Assembly (NCBI RefSeq): GCF_030812415.1
Contig: NZ_JAUSST010000001.1
Location: forward strand, 310,001-374,000
Source: Paenibacillus harenae
GTDB taxonomy: Bacteria > Bacillota > Bacilli > Paenibacillales > Paenibacillaceae
Direction: 5' to 3'
DNA length: 64,000 nucleotides
The notes beneath the pieces were generated by a model. The model did not search any database, was not told the origin of the DNA, and was given only the letters and a program-made list of their open reading frames with translations. Below, piece by piece: positions 1-8,416 of the stretch. Each line of letters opens with the position of its first letter. Positions within the stretch are counted from its first letter, which is position 1. The translations under genes and the position numbers were made by a program.

Positions 1-486
1 TTCACCGTCTACGAGAATATCAACGGCATTTACAAAATCGAATTGGAACAGCGTTTTGGTGAGCGATTCAATCGCTAGCATCTCGCCCGGTCCGCCCAAT
101 CTTGCTTCATCTGGCAACAAAATGTCGACGGTAACAAGGTCGTCCTCCAAGGTCACTTTATCGAAAGCGATCGCCTTCCATAAGGAAATCTCTTCTTTGC
201 CGCCATCCTTCTGCAGCTCGGCCAAGGTTGATTTCACAAGCGCCAGCTCGTTATCGCCTTCGCTTAGTTCGATCTCAACTTCGCGAGCGGAAGTCTTCGT
301 TAATTCCGAATCCGTCGAGAACACGGATATGGTACGCTTCACGGGAACCGACTGCTCCTGGGACGGCGGCGTTGTCGCGCCGGACACACCGTTGCTCACG
401 GCCGGCTTATCCTGCGCCCCGCAACCGGCAAGCGTCAATGTGAATAGAAAGGCGGCTAGCAGCCCTCGTGCTTTGACATTCGTCAT
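1..486 (-). CDS. GerMN-domain lipoprotein (3' end cut by window edge)
   Basis: The frame is open from the ATG at 486 to the window edge, giving 162 codons without a stop. The N-terminus is a lipoprotein signal: basic start, hydrophobic run and lipobox LAGC with Cys22, so the mature protein is probably anchored on the outer face of the membrane. The rest reads as a GerMN (sporulation/germination protein M-like) domain, with the family-like stretches 'ELALVKSTLAEL' and 'VNAVDILVDG' near the edge. AGGTG lies 9 nt before the ATG. The gene is 20 bp downstream of a cell-wall amidase on the same strand, fitting a role at the cell envelope. The molecular function of GerMN domains is poorly known. Confidence 0.8.
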   Translation of the reverse strand, partial: MTNVKARGLLAAFLFTLTLAGCGAQDKPAVSNGVSGATTPPSQEQSVPVKRTISVFSTDSELTKTSAREVEIELSEGDNELALVKSTLAELQKDGGKEEISLWKAIAFDKVTLEDDLVTVDILLPDEARLGGPGEMLAIESLTKTLFQFDFVNAVDILVDGE

Positions 487-505
487 ACGACTGAACACCT
501 GCTTC

Positions 506-1918
506 CTATTTCAATTTGAAATATTCCTTAATGCCGGCAACAAGCTCTGCGGCAATACGGTTCTGAGCTGCATCATCAAAGAGTACTTTCGAGTCTGCCG
601 CAAGCGATAAAAATCCGGCTTCGAGGAGTACGGCAGGCATTGTCGTTTCTTTGATAACCTTGAATGCTTCCTTCTTCACGCCGCGGTCTTTAAGCTGTGT
701 TCCGGCCAACAGATGCTTATGAATCACTTCCGCCAAGCTCTTGCTATTCTCGCGATAATAATACGTTTCAGAGCCAGTTGCACTGCTGCCCTTCAAGCTG
801 TTGGCATGAATGGAAATGAACATGTCGGCTTTCACGTTTTCGGCGAACGCGATTCGTTCCAGCAAAGTCGGATACGTATCACTCGTTCTCGTCATATGAA
901 CCTTGATCGACTTCTCGTTAGCCATGAGCGCTTGCATCTTGAGAGCGATGCTCAGATTAAATTCCTTCTCCCATCTCTTCAGGACGCTCTGTGCACCCGG
1001 ATCGCTTCCGCCATGACCGGCGTCAAGAACGACGTCATAAACGTTATCCGTAACCGGAGGCTGAGGATCAACGGGAACCTCGGGTTCAACAGGCAATTCC
1101 GGTTCTGGGTCAGCCGGCGTCTCCGGCTCAGGCGGCACTTCGCCTGAAGGCATAAGATCAATCCGGTATTCCCCAACGCCTTCCGTCATGACGTAACCGG
1201 TATCCGCGTTCACATCCAGCACAACCCGAGCTACGGTCGGCGTATTAGAGAAGATCGAATAACGATAACTTGTAATTAGCGGGTTATCCGTTACTTCGGC
1301 TTTCACTTGGCCGCTTGCAAGCTCAGTCGCCAGATTGGAGGAGTAACTCGTATTCGGAAAGTCGAGCACGATCCGCTTCGGATTATCCAGCACTTGAACC
1401 TTGTTGGGCTTGGCTGCTCCTTCGTAATTAACGGAAATGCCGCCAATCCCATCGAAGGATACGCCTGTAATCCATCCCGTAGGTTGTTTCGGCGGTTGAA
1501 CGATATGTACTTCCTTCGTGTCTGCCTTCCACTCGAATTCCAAGCCGAATTGCTCGCCTACGAATCGGAGCGGCACCAGCGTCGTTCCTTTGACGATGAT
1601 CGGCTTCGTTTCCATTTGAACCACTTGATCGTTTACAAGTGCAGCATTGTTATTAATAGTAAGCTTAATAACATTGCTTCCGTCGTTGATCGTAACTGTC
1701 TTGGCCGTATTGTTCCACTCAACCTGGAAGCCAAGCCCTTCTGTAATAACGCGAATAGGCACGACGGTAGATTGGTTCACAATTTGCGGATTCGCGTCTG
1801 GCTGCAGCAGCTGACCGTTCAAGTAAAGTCTCGGAACGGCCTCGGCAGCTTGTCCAACGCTAGCGAACATCGTGAACAATACGGACATGAACAATAGAAT
1901 GGTTACAAATTTCTTCAT
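506..1918 (-). CDS. N-acetylmuramoyl-L-alanine amidase with stalk and AMIN domains
   Basis: Secreted zinc amidase that cleaves the bond between N-acetylmuramic acid and the peptide stem of peptidoglycan. The order is a signal peptide ending near QAAEA (about residue 25), a copper-amine-oxidase-type N-terminal domain (about 25-145), an AMIN wall-targeting domain (about 150-260), a Pro/Glu-rich linker, and an Amidase_3 catalytic domain (about 295-470). The catalytic domain shows DAGHGG (Zn His), the Glu of 'RWEKEFN', SIHAN (Zn His) and the catalytic Glu in LLEAGF. I chose the ATG at 1918 because GAGGTGG precedes it and it places the signal peptide at the N-terminus; an in-frame ATG at 1948 lacks a ribosome site. 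An ECF-type promoter candidate lies at 1986-2010. Confidence 0.9.
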   Translation of the reverse strand: MKKFVTILLFMSVLFTMFASVGQAAEAVPRLYLNGQLLQPDANPQIVNQSTVVPIRVITEGLGFQVEWNNTAKTVTINDGSNVIKLTINNNAALVNDQVVQMETKPIIVKGTTLVPLRFVGEQFGLEFEWKADTKEVHIVQPPKQPTGWITGVSFDGIGGISVNYEGAAKPNKVQVLDNPKRIVLDFPNTSYSSNLATELASGQVKAEVTDNPLITSYRYSIFSNTPTVARVVLDVNADTGYVMTEGVGEYRIDLMPSGEVPPEPETPADPEPELPVEPEVPVDPQPPVTDNVYDVVLDAGHGGSDPGAQSVLKRWEKEFNLSIALKMQALMANEKSIKVHMTRTSDTYPTLLERIAFAENVKADMFISIHANSLKGSSATGSETYYYRENSKSLAEVIHKHLLAGTQLKDRGVKKEAFKVIKETTMPAVLLEAGFLSLAADSKVLFDDAAQNRIAAELVAGIKEYFKLK

Positions 1919-1985
1919 TTTCCACCTCGATGACTGAATTGCCCGCATCGAATGTGAACATTCGACTTTTACAGACGCAAATATA

Positions 1986-2010
1986 GACGCAGCTTGTCAG
2001 AAAAAGTTGC
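1986..2010 (-). promoter_or_regulatory. ECF-sigma-type promoter candidate for the amidase gene
   Basis: On the minus strand GCAAC-N16-CGTC lies about 70 bp before the amidase ATG and just downstream of the leuD terminator. AAC-N16-CGTC resembles the -35/-10 elements of extracytoplasmic-function sigma factors (for example TGAAAC-N16-CGTC). A similar GCAACTTTT lies before the ECF sigma gene in this window (45706-45714). The assignment rests on short motifs only. Confidence 0.35.
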
Positions 2011-2020
2011 GATCAAAGGA

Positions 2021-2059
2021 AAAAAGAGGACAATCGCCGTTGCCGGTCGGATTGTCCTC
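2021..2059 (-). terminator. Rho-independent terminator after leuCD
   Basis: Perfect 10-bp stem GAGGACAATC/GATTGTCCTC (2026-2035 with 2050-2059) followed on the minus strand by a T run, 17 bp past the leuD stop. It separates leuCD from the downstream amidase gene. Confidence 0.9.
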
Positions 2060-2075
2060 TCCTTGGAGCGTTTCG

Positions 2076-2675
2076 TTAGCCCAGACGTGCGGCGTGTTTC
2101 TGCTCGTATGCCGTAATGAGAGCTTCATGCGAAAGCGTCAAGCCGATATCGTCGAGACCTTGCAGCAGGAACTGACGGCGGTGCTCGTCAAGCTCGAAAG
2201 CAATGCTAAGACCGAGCTCGTCAGTCAGCAATTTGTTCTCTAGATCAACAGTCAGCTTGTAGCCTTCGTGCTTCGCCGTACGCTGGAACAAGTCTTCCAC
2301 TTGCTCTTCGCTTAGCTTGATCGGCAGAATGCCGTTCTTGAAGCAGTTGTTGTAGAAAATATCGGCATACGACGGCGCGATAATGACTTTGTAGCCATAA
2401 TCGAGAATCGCCCAAGGTGCATGCTCACGGGAAGAGCCGCAACCGAAGTTCGCCCGGGAAACGAGCACGGATGCGCCTTCGTAGCGCGGTTTGTTCGGCT
2501 CGAAATCGGCGTTTACTTCGCCGTTCTCATGGAAGCGCCATTCGAAGAAAAGAAACTGTCCGAAGCCGCTGCGCTCGATGCGTTTCAAAAATTGTTTAGG
2601 AATAATAGCGTCGGTGTCGACATTGACCCGGTCGACCGGGGCGACGATGCCTGTAAGTTGTTTAAACGGTTCCAT
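2076..2675 (-). CDS. leuD: 3-isopropylmalate dehydratase small subunit
   Basis: LeuD, 199 residues, the swivel-domain subunit that with LeuC isomerises 2-isopropylmalate to 3-isopropylmalate in leucine synthesis. The sequence shows 'VNVDTDAIIPKQFLKRIERSGFG' broken by no gaps, and the conserved 'FGCGSSREHAPWAI' of the aconitase swivel fold. Length is normal for bacterial LeuD. It follows leuC by 28 bp on the same strand and ends before a strong terminator, so the two form an operon without leuA or leuB here. Confidence 0.96.
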   Translation of the reverse strand: MEPFKQLTGIVAPVDRVNVDTDAIIPKQFLKRIERSGFGQFLFFEWRFHENGEVNADFEPNKPRYEGASVLVSRANFGCGSSREHAPWAILDYGYKVIIAPSYADIFYNNCFKNGILPIKLSEEQVEDLFQRTAKHEGYKLTVDLENKLLTDELGLSIAFELDEHRRQFLLQGLDDIGLTLSHEALITAYEQKHAARLG

Positions 2676-2703
2676 ACCTGAAATACCCCTCTCTCACGTT
2701 CAA

Positions 2704-4119
2704 TTAGTTCAACACTTCGGTTTTGATTTCCCAATCGCGTACGTCCGTGAAGCGTCCGTTAACGGCTGCAGCCACAGCCATTGCCGGCGATACAAGGTGC
2801 GTACGTCCTCCGCGGCCTTGACGACCTTCGAAGTTACGGTTGGAAGTCGATGCGCAGCGTTGTCCAGGTTTCAATACGTCCGGGTTCATGGCCAAACACA
2901 TCGAGCATCCTGCATCGCGCCATTCGAAGCCTGCTTCCGTGAAGATTTTATCGAGGCCTTCCTGCTCAGCCTGAATCTTAACGCGGCCAGAGCCCGGTAC
3001 GACGATTGCCGTTACTTTCTCGCTTACTTTGTAGCCGCGGGCGATCTCGGCTGCAGCGCGGAGGTCTTCGATACGTCCGTTCGTGCAGGAGCCGATGAAC
3101 ACGTAATCGATTTCGATTTCCGTCATTGGCGTGCCTGGTTTCAAATCCATATATTCAAGCGCGGCTTCCGCAGCTTTACGCTCGTTCTCTGTCGGAAGGT
3201 CGGCAGGGAACGGTACCGAAGACGTGATGCTCGTACCCATACCCGGGCTCGTTCCCCAAGTAACTTGCGGGATCAAAGCGTCAACGTCGAAGTGTACGAT
3301 TGTGTCGTATTCAGCGCCTTCGTCCGTCGTCAATAGCTTCCAAGCCGCAACGGCTTCTTCAAAATCGGCCGGAGCGTACTCACGGCCGCGAAGGTAATTG
3401 AACGTCGTTTCGTCCGGTGCGATAAGACCGGCGCGGGCGCCAGCTTCGATCGACATGTTGCAGACCGTCATACGCTCTTCCATCGTCAGGCTAGTGATGG
3501 CTTCGCCTGTATACTCGATTACGTAGCCAGTTGCGAAGTCCGTGCCGTACTGCGCGATAACGCCGAGAATCAAGTCTTTCGCCGTTACGCCAGGCTTGCG
3601 CTTGCCGTTGAAGCGAACTTCCATCGTTTTTGCTTTCGATTGCTGCAGGCATTGCGTGGCAAGAACATGCTCAACCTCGCTCGTACCGATACCGAATGCC
3701 AGCGCGCCGAATGCGCCGTGCGTCGAGGTGTGGCTGTCGCCGCAAACGATTGTTTTGCCCGGATGCGTCAGGCCAAGCTCAGGTCCCATAACGTGAACGA
3801 CGCCTTGGTCGATGCTGTCAAGGTCGAACAGCTTTACTCCGAAATCTTTGCAGTTTTGCGTCAGCGTATCGATTTGTTGCTTCGAGATCGGATCGCTAAT
3901 ATTAAAGCGGTCTTTGGTAGGTACGTTGTGATCCATCGTTGCGAACGTCAGGTCCGGACGGCGCACTTTGCGGCCCGATAGGCGAAGGCCTTCGAACGCT
4001 TGCGGCGATGTAACCTCGTGCACAAGTTGCAAGTCGATATAAATTACGCTTGGTTTGCCTGCTTCTTGATGAATGACGTGATTATCCCAGATCTTCTCAA
4101 ACATTGTCTTTTTCGTCAT
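2704..4119 (-). CDS. leuC: 3-isopropylmalate dehydratase large subunit
   Basis: LeuC, 471 residues, the [4Fe-4S] catalytic subunit of isopropylmalate isomerase. Cluster ligand motifs are visible: '[12 protein letters not shown]' early, '[14 protein letters not shown]' and 'CSMCLAMN' late. I place the start at the ATG at 4119, 5 nt after GGGGTGA; an in-frame GTG at 4128 would overlap that ribosome site. It is divergent from a LysR gene across a 164-bp region carrying a leuC promoter and a LysR-type dyad, which suggests LysR control of leuCD. Confidence 0.96.
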   Translation of the reverse strand: MTKKTMFEKIWDNHVIHQEAGKPSVIYIDLQLVHEVTSPQAFEGLRLSGRKVRRPDLTFATMDHNVPTKDRFNISDPISKQQIDTLTQNCKDFGVKLFDLDSIDQGVVHVMGPELGLTHPGKTIVCGDSHTSTHGAFGALAFGIGTSEVEHVLATQCLQQSKAKTMEVRFNGKRKPGVTAKDLILGVIAQYGTDFATGYVIEYTGEAITSLTMEERMTVCNMSIEAGARAGLIAPDETTFNYLRGREYAPADFEEAVAAWKLLTTDEGAEYDTIVHFDVDALIPQVTWGTSPGMGTSITSSVPFPADLPTENERKAAEAALEYMDLKPGTPMTEIEIDYVFIGSCTNGRIEDLRAAAEIARGYKVSEKVTAIVVPGSGRVKIQAEQEGLDKIFTEAGFEWRDAGCSMCLAMNPDVLKPGQRCASTSNRNFEGRQGRGGRTHLVSPAMAVAAAVNGRFTDVRDWEIKTEVLN

Positions 4120-4170
4120 TATGCTCACCCCATCATTTCGTTAAATCTTTCTGCTCCGTTAACTGAACCT

Positions 4171-4200
4171 ATCATAGCATTTCTTTCTTCATTGAACCAA
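4171..4200 (-). promoter_or_regulatory. Putative leuCD promoter
   Basis: TTGGTT, 18-bp spacer, TATGAT on the minus strand. The implied transcription start lies near 4164, which puts the LysR-type dyad at 4222-4236 at about -65, the usual position of a LysR recognition site. Confidence 0.6.
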
Positions 4201-4221
4201 GATATAATATCTATAACGTCT

Positions 4222-4236
4222 ATAGGTAATAACTAT
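4222..4236. promoter_or_regulatory. LysR-type operator (ATAG-N7-CTAT)
   Basis: Dyad ATAG-N7-CTAT, of the T-N11-A class bound by LysR-type regulators, lies in the divergent leuC/lysR region. It overlaps a TATAAT at 4234-4239 that could be the -10 of the lysR gene, which would allow autorepression together with activation of leuCD. The effector and the direction of regulation are not shown by sequence. Confidence 0.55.
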
Positions 4237-4283
4237 AATGGAAATGATCCGTACTTCTCGTATACAGAAATGAGGAAACGACA

Positions 4284-5177
4284 ATGGAGCTTAGACAATT
4301 GCAGTACGTCATTCAAATTGCCAAGGAAAAAAACTTCTCCAGAGCGGCAGAGAAGCTCCATATCGCACAGCCTTCCCTAAGCCAACAGCTGTCCAAGCTG
4401 GAGCAGGAGATCGGCGTATTATTGTTCCGCCGGACGACTAATTCCGTTGAACTGACACAGGCTGGACAAGTGTTCGTTAATAAGTCCCAGACGATTCTGG
4501 ATGCCGTCGAGCAGCTTAAGCAAGAGATGGACGATATGGCCCAGATGCGCCGCGGCCGCCTCGTCGTGGGTACCTTGCCGATAACCGGCTCCCACATCCT
4601 GCCGCTCGTCCTCCCCGTATTCGGCGCCCAATATCCGCAGATCGAAGTGGTGCTTGTCGAGGATACGACAACAAGGCTTGAACAATTGACGGCCAGCGGC
4701 GGCACCGACTTAAGCTTGCTTTCGCTGCCGCTGATCGACGCTTCCCTTTCCTGGGAACCTTTTTTGGAGGAAGAGATTTGTTTGGCCGTCCCGCCCCAGC
4801 ACCGGCTTGCGAAACGGCAAGGCCCGATCGACATTCATGAACTGCAGGAAGAGCCTTTCATCGGTCTGAAGCGCGGACAAGGGTTCCGCCAAATAACGGT
4901 CGAACTGTGCGAGCAATCCGGCTTCACGCCTCAGTTCGTGTTCGAGAGCAGCAATATGGAGACGATCCAATCGCTCGTAGCGGGCGGCATGGGCATTGCC
5001 TTCGTCCCGCAGATGCTGACGCGGGCCAAAGGCTCTGATTTCGCGCCCGCCTATCTCTCGTTCACGACGAAGCCGACCCGTACGCTCGTTATCGCCAGCC
5101 GCAAAGGACGTTACTTGTCCAAAGCCGCCGATGCTTTCATTCGTACGTTGAACAAGACGTTAACCAACTATCGCTAA
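4284..5177 (+). CDS. LysR-family transcriptional regulator, divergent from leuCD
   Basis: Cytoplasmic DNA-binding regulator of 297 residues. The N-terminal winged helix-turn-helix (about 1-60) has the family pattern 'FSRAAEKLHIAQPSLSQQL', and residues 90-290 form the periplasmic-binding-protein-like effector domain. Normal length. It is divergent from leuC with a shared operator, so leucine-pathway control is the natural guess; the CatM/CitR-like N-terminus does not reveal the effector. The stop overlaps the stop of the convergent nitrilase gene by 4 bp. Confidence 0.9.
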   Translation: MELRQLQYVIQIAKEKNFSRAAEKLHIAQPSLSQQLSKLEQEIGVLLFRRTTNSVELTQAGQVFVNKSQTILDAVEQLKQEMDDMAQMRRGRLVVGTLPITGSHILPLVLPVFGAQYPQIEVVLVEDTTTRLEQLTASGGTDLSLLSLPLIDASLSWEPFLEEEICLAVPPQHRLAKRQGPIDIHELQEEPFIGLKRGQGFRQITVELCEQSGFTPQFVFESSNMETIQSLVAGGMGIAFVPQMLTRAKGSDFAPAYLSFTTKPTRTLVIASRKGRYLSKAADAFIRTLNKTLTNYR

Positions 5178-5983
5178 ATAATCGGATCGGCATAGATGGA
5201 AGGTCTGCGATCTTCGAAGACGGGAATCTTATTTCTAACGGTGTCGACGAGCGACAAGTCAATGTCGGCAAAGAGAATCGTTTCTTCCTCGCCCGCTTCG
5301 GCGATCGTCTCGCCCCATGGATCAAGCACCATCGAATGGCCGAAAAAGCTCGTGTCGCCGCTTTTGCCCATGCGATTGCAGGCAATGACGAACATTTGAT
5401 TCTCGATTGCGCGCGCGGTTAGCAGCGTGCGCCAATGATGCAATCGCGGATGCGGCCATTCCGCAGGTACGAATAGCAGCTTCGCGCCTTGCAGCGCAAG
5501 CTTCCGCGCCAGCTCAGGGAACCGAATATCGTAGCAAATCATCATGCCGGCCTGCTCGCCTTCAACGGTGAGCGTGCCGGGCTTGTCGCCGGCCATCAAA
5601 TATTTTTCCTCGTCCATAAGACGGAATAGATGGATCTTGGAATAGTTCCCCGCGACATTACCGTCCCGATCGAAAGCGTAAATCGTGTTATAGACGCCTT
5701 CCGCTTTTCCTTCCGCAATCGAACCGCCAATAATATGAACATGATGCGCTTTGGCGAACGCCGATAACATGGCCTTCGTCCGTTCCCCTTCCCTATCCGC
5801 GATCGTCTTGATCTCCGTAAGCGCATAACCGGTATTCCACATTTCCGGGAACACGATGACGTCGGGTTTAACGTCCTGCGAAACCGCCTCCTCCAACATT
5901 TCTTTCAATTTGCCAAAGTTTGCTTCCGGGTTTCCCGCTTCTATGTTCATTTGCAGCAAGGCAAGCCGCAACTCCGTTTTCAT
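5174..5983 (-). CDS. Carbon-nitrogen hydrolase (omega-amidase / MtnU-like nitrilase family)
   Basis: Cytoplasmic amidase of the nitrilase superfamily, 269 residues. The Glu-Lys-Cys triad is visible: Glu in 'VFPEMWNTGY', Lys in 'NYSKIHLF' and Cys in 'MICYDIRFPEL'. Omega-amidases of this type hydrolyse 2-oxoglutaramate or 2-oxosuccinamate left by glutamine transaminases. In B. subtilis the related MtnU sits beside the methionine-salvage aminotransferase MtnE, and an MtnE-like aminotransferase lies about 0.9 kb away here, so a link to methionine salvage is plausible but inferred. Confidence 0.82.
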   Translation of the reverse strand: MKTELRLALLQMNIEAGNPEANFGKLKEMLEEAVSQDVKPDVIVFPEMWNTGYALTEIKTIADREGERTKAMLSAFAKAHHVHIIGGSIAEGKAEGVYNTIYAFDRDGNVAGNYSKIHLFRLMDEEKYLMAGDKPGTLTVEGEQAGMMICYDIRFPELARKLALQGAKLLFVPAEWPHPRLHHWRTLLTARAIENQMFVIACNRMGKSGDTSFFGHSMVLDPWGETIAEAGEEETILFADIDLSLVDTVRNKIPVFEDRRPSIYADPII

Positions 5984-6103
5984 TTTGTTTCCTCCATTAC
6001 ATCATCATTTTCCCTAATGATACCCTCTCATGGTTCTGTGTCAAGTTGGGAACGTTATGGGTACAGATCTAACTACTTCGCTGTTAAAAAAGGAGAATCG
6101 CCC

Positions 6104-6580
6104 ATGTGGCTCAAACGAGCAACGATCATGCTTATCGCATGCTTCGCAATGATTTTGGCAGGCCAATCCGCATCCGCGCATGCCACCCCCACCGCTAAGA
6201 ATAATGAAACCTTGTCCGAGATCGGTCAGAAGCCTGTCCAAGTGTTTGATGTTGCTGCAGGCAAAGTCGTCAAGACGATCGAAAACGATGCCGACTTTCA
6301 GAAAATGGCCGCGGATTGGGTTAGCTCGATCTCCGATCTAGCCCCTCAGCTGTCGGCAGATGAAAACTGCGGATACGTATACCGCGTCCCGCTTGCCAAC
6401 CAAGTCACGATTAAGGTAAAAGAGATTTCGGTAACAACGGACGATATTTTCTTATTCTATTGTAAAGACAAGCCTCCGCTGCTTCTTGCGTTCGACGAGA
6501 ACCGGAAGCCCTTTTTGTTTCTTGTCAAAGCCGATATTAAGCCTTTCATCCAAAAAGTCGGTATTCCCGCGCTCCCCTAG
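6104..6580 (+). CDS. Small secreted protein of unknown function
   Basis: 158 residues starting at the ATG at 6104, 8 nt after AGGAG. A typical signal peptide (MWLKRA, then a hydrophobic stretch ending ASA-H) predicts export. The mature part has two cysteines ('ENCGYV' and 'FYCKDK') that could form a disulfide, and no domain I recognise. It stands alone between the nitrilase gene (divergent) and the aminotransferase and ends in a good terminator. Confidence 0.75.
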   Translation: MWLKRATIMLIACFAMILAGQSASAHATPTAKNNETLSEIGQKPVQVFDVAAGKVVKTIENDADFQKMAADWVSSISDLAPQLSADENCGYVYRVPLANQVTIKVKEISVTTDDIFLFYCKDKPPLLLAFDENRKPFLFLVKADIKPFIQKVGIPALP

Positions 6581-6599
6581 GGCTCAAGTCAAACCCAAG

Positions 6600-6634
6600 A
6601 ACAGGCTCGAAGCAATCGCTTCGGCCTGTTTTTT
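6600..6634 (+). terminator. Rho-independent terminator after the secreted-protein gene
   Basis: AACAGGC ... GCCTGTT stem with an inner GAAGC/GCTTC pair, followed by a T run, 20 bp after the stop at 6580. Confidence 0.88.
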
Positions 6635-6678
6635 GCTTCTCTTCAACGCTTATTCATGCTACATTATTTAAAATATAA

Positions 6679-6763
6679 AAAAAACTCCTATCGGAGTACT
6701 TCGAGGATGAGTGACCTACAAGTTTGCGTAGCAAACTCGCTTCGTAAGCAAAGAAGTTTTTAT
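6679..6763. repeat. Structured repeat-like element upstream of the aminotransferase gene
   Basis: About 85 bp with nested pairing: ACTCC/GGAGT (6684-6688 with 6693-6697), AGTTTGC/GCAAACT (6721-6727 with 6731-6737), GCTT/AAGC (6739-6742 with 6746-6749), and ACTTC/GAAGT (6698-6702 with 6753-6757) enclosing the last two. Both ends look like intrinsic terminators, one in each direction (A/T runs). A 24-bp portion recurs at 44412-44435 with one mismatch. On the plus strand a 23-codon ORF (6707-6778) starts 10 nt after the GGAG of the first hairpin. The class of element is not known to me. Confidence 0.55.
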
Positions 6764-6873
6764 CGCCAATCTGAATGATCTCCTTTACGTTTTATCGCTG
6801 TAAAGTACTTAAACATTCTGATGTGGTAAGAAAGTCTAAAAATGCAAACGTTAAGTTAGGTGGAGTGAATCGA

Positions 6874-8064
6874 ATGGAAACAGGAATCGGTCAACATCGT
6901 ATTGAACCGGCGGAGCGCATGAAGGTGCTTCCGACGCAATTTTTCGCCAAGCTGGTGGGCAAAGCGAATGCGCAAGCCGCCAAAGGGCGTGACGTCATCA
7001 ATTTGGGACAAGGCAATCCAGACCAGCCGACACCTGCCCATATCGTCGCCAAGCTGCAAGAATCGGCCGCGAACCCTCTTTATCATAAATATCCACCGTT
7101 CAGCGGCTACGCCTTCCTTAAGGAAGCAGTCGCCAAGCGGTACAAGGACGACTACGACGTCGATGTCGATCCAACGACGGAGGTTGCGATTTTATTCGGC
7201 GGCAAGACGGGATTGGTGGAGATTAGCCAATGTCTGCTTAATCCCGGCGATGTATGTCTCGTTCCCGATCCGGGTTACCCCGATTATTGGTCGGGCGTCG
7301 CTCTTGCGGGCGCAGAGATGTCGTTTATGCCGTTAACGGAGAATAACGCTTACTTGCCTGATTACAGTACTATCTCGCCGGAGACGGCTAACCGTGCCAA
7401 GCTTATGTTCCTGAACTACCCGAACAACCCTACAGGCGCTGTTGCCAATAGTGAGTTTTACGCGGAGACGGTCGAGTTTGCCGTTAAGAACGGAATTGTC
7501 GTTGCAAGCGACTTTGCATATGGCGCAATCGGATTCGACGGCAAGAAGCCGGTCAGCTTCCTGCAGACGCCAGGCGCCAAGGAAGTCGGCGTCGAGTTCT
7601 ATACGCTTTCCAAGACGTACAATATGGCCGGTTGGCGCGTAGGCTTTGCCATCGGCAACGCCCAGATCGTATCCTTCATCAACTTGATTCAGGACCATTA
7701 TTACTGCAGCTTGTTCGGCGGCATTCAAGAGGCGGCCGCGCTTGCGCTTACCGGTCCCCAGGATTGCGTTGTCGAACTGACCGCTATGTATGAGAGACGC
7801 CGTGACGCGCTGTTCTCCGCGCTGGAGCAGATCGGCTGGAAGGCCGCTCGTCCCGGCGGATCGTTCTTCTGCTGGCTGCCGGTCCCGGCGGGATATACTT
7901 CGCAGTCGTTCGCCGATCTGGTCCTGCAGGAAGCAGATGTCGTAGTCGCCCCGGGCATCGGTTTCGGCGAGCATGGCGAAGGCTTCGTACGGCTCGGTCT
8001 GCTTACAAGCGAAGAACGTCTGCAGGAAGCTATTTTCCGGATCGGCAAGCTTGGATTGTTCTAA
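6874..8064 (+). CDS. PLP-dependent aminotransferase, MtnE-like (class I)
   Basis: 396 residues from the ATG at 6874, preceded by AGGTGGAG; the frame is open further upstream but without a ribosome site. Class I/II aminotransferase fold: 'NLGQGNPDQPTP' near the N-terminus, 'YPNNPTGA', and the PLP lysine in 'YTLSKTYNMAGWR'. The closest family I recognise is the Bacillus methionine-salvage transaminase MtnE, which converts 4-methylthio-2-oxobutyrate to methionine with glutamine as amino donor. The nearby nitrilase and the mtnWXB genes 3.6 kb downstream support this. Another aminotransferase specificity remains possible. Confidence 0.8.
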   Translation: METGIGQHRIEPAERMKVLPTQFFAKLVGKANAQAAKGRDVINLGQGNPDQPTPAHIVAKLQESAANPLYHKYPPFSGYAFLKEAVAKRYKDDYDVDVDPTTEVAILFGGKTGLVEISQCLLNPGDVCLVPDPGYPDYWSGVALAGAEMSFMPLTENNAYLPDYSTISPETANRAKLMFLNYPNNPTGAVANSEFYAETVEFAVKNGIVVASDFAYGAIGFDGKKPVSFLQTPGAKEVGVEFYTLSKTYNMAGWRVGFAIGNAQIVSFINLIQDHYYCSLFGGIQEAAALALTGPQDCVVELTAMYERRRDALFSALEQIGWKAARPGGSFFCWLPVPAGYTSQSFADLVLQEADVVVAPGIGFGEHGEGFVRLGLLTSEERLQEAIFRIGKLGLF

Positions 8065-8099
8065 GCTTCGGTTAAAGCCCGGCATGCCATTTGCCTTGC

Positions 8100-8129
8100 T
8101 TTACAGCGCGCAGCGAAACATGATATGCT
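8100..8129 (+). promoter_or_regulatory. Promoter of the proBAC-mtnWXB operon
   Basis: TTTACA, 18-bp spacer, TATGCT with an extended -10 TGA at 8121-8123. The transcript would begin near 8136 and run into the T-box leader. Confidence 0.65.
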
Positions 8130-8149
8130 AAGTTCAATTGAACACGAAA

Positions 8150-8390
8150 CGTGATGACGGGACCAGTAAGCGAGATCAGGTCGTGAACAGAGAGTAAATT
8201 CCGCCGGGCTGCAAGAATTTACCTCGACCCCTTGCCGAACCTACCTCCGAGCGGCCGGCGTTTGCCGGACAGCGCCTACTGTTACAAGGCTTAAGCTGGA
8301 TGTGCCGATGAAGACGGCCGTCAACAAAGGTGGTACCGCGGAAGCACAGACTTTCGTCCTTTATGGACGGAGGTCTTTTTTGTTTTTTTT
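8150..8390 (+). promoter_or_regulatory. T-box leader, probably proline-specific
   Basis: The hallmark T-box AGGTGGTACCGCGG is at 8328-8341. Its bulge UGGU would pair with the ACCA end of an uncharged tRNA with discriminator A, as in tRNA-Pro. The Stem I region has the usual purine-rich AGUAA and AGAGAG tracts. 'GAA-CCT-AC' at 8237-8244 fits a specifier loop with Pro codon CCU at 8240-8242. A terminator (AGAC..TCGTCC / GGACG..GTCT, then T runs, 8348-8390) follows. Uncharged tRNA-Pro should therefore stabilise the antiterminator and switch on the operon. The specifier is my reading of the context and needs a covariance-model alignment. Confidence 0.92.
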
Positions 8391-8416
8391 ATGAATTATA
8401 GCCGGGGAAGTGAATT

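Noticed and set aside
2491..3336. Plus-strand open frame of 281 codons opposite leuD and leuC
   Set aside because: Spans two real genes on the other strand and has no recognisable domain.
6635..6873. SAM (S-box) riboswitch upstream of the mtnE-like gene
   Set aside because: Looked for because Bacillus mtnE is S-box controlled; no conserved S-box core or kink-turn was found, only the repeat-like element.
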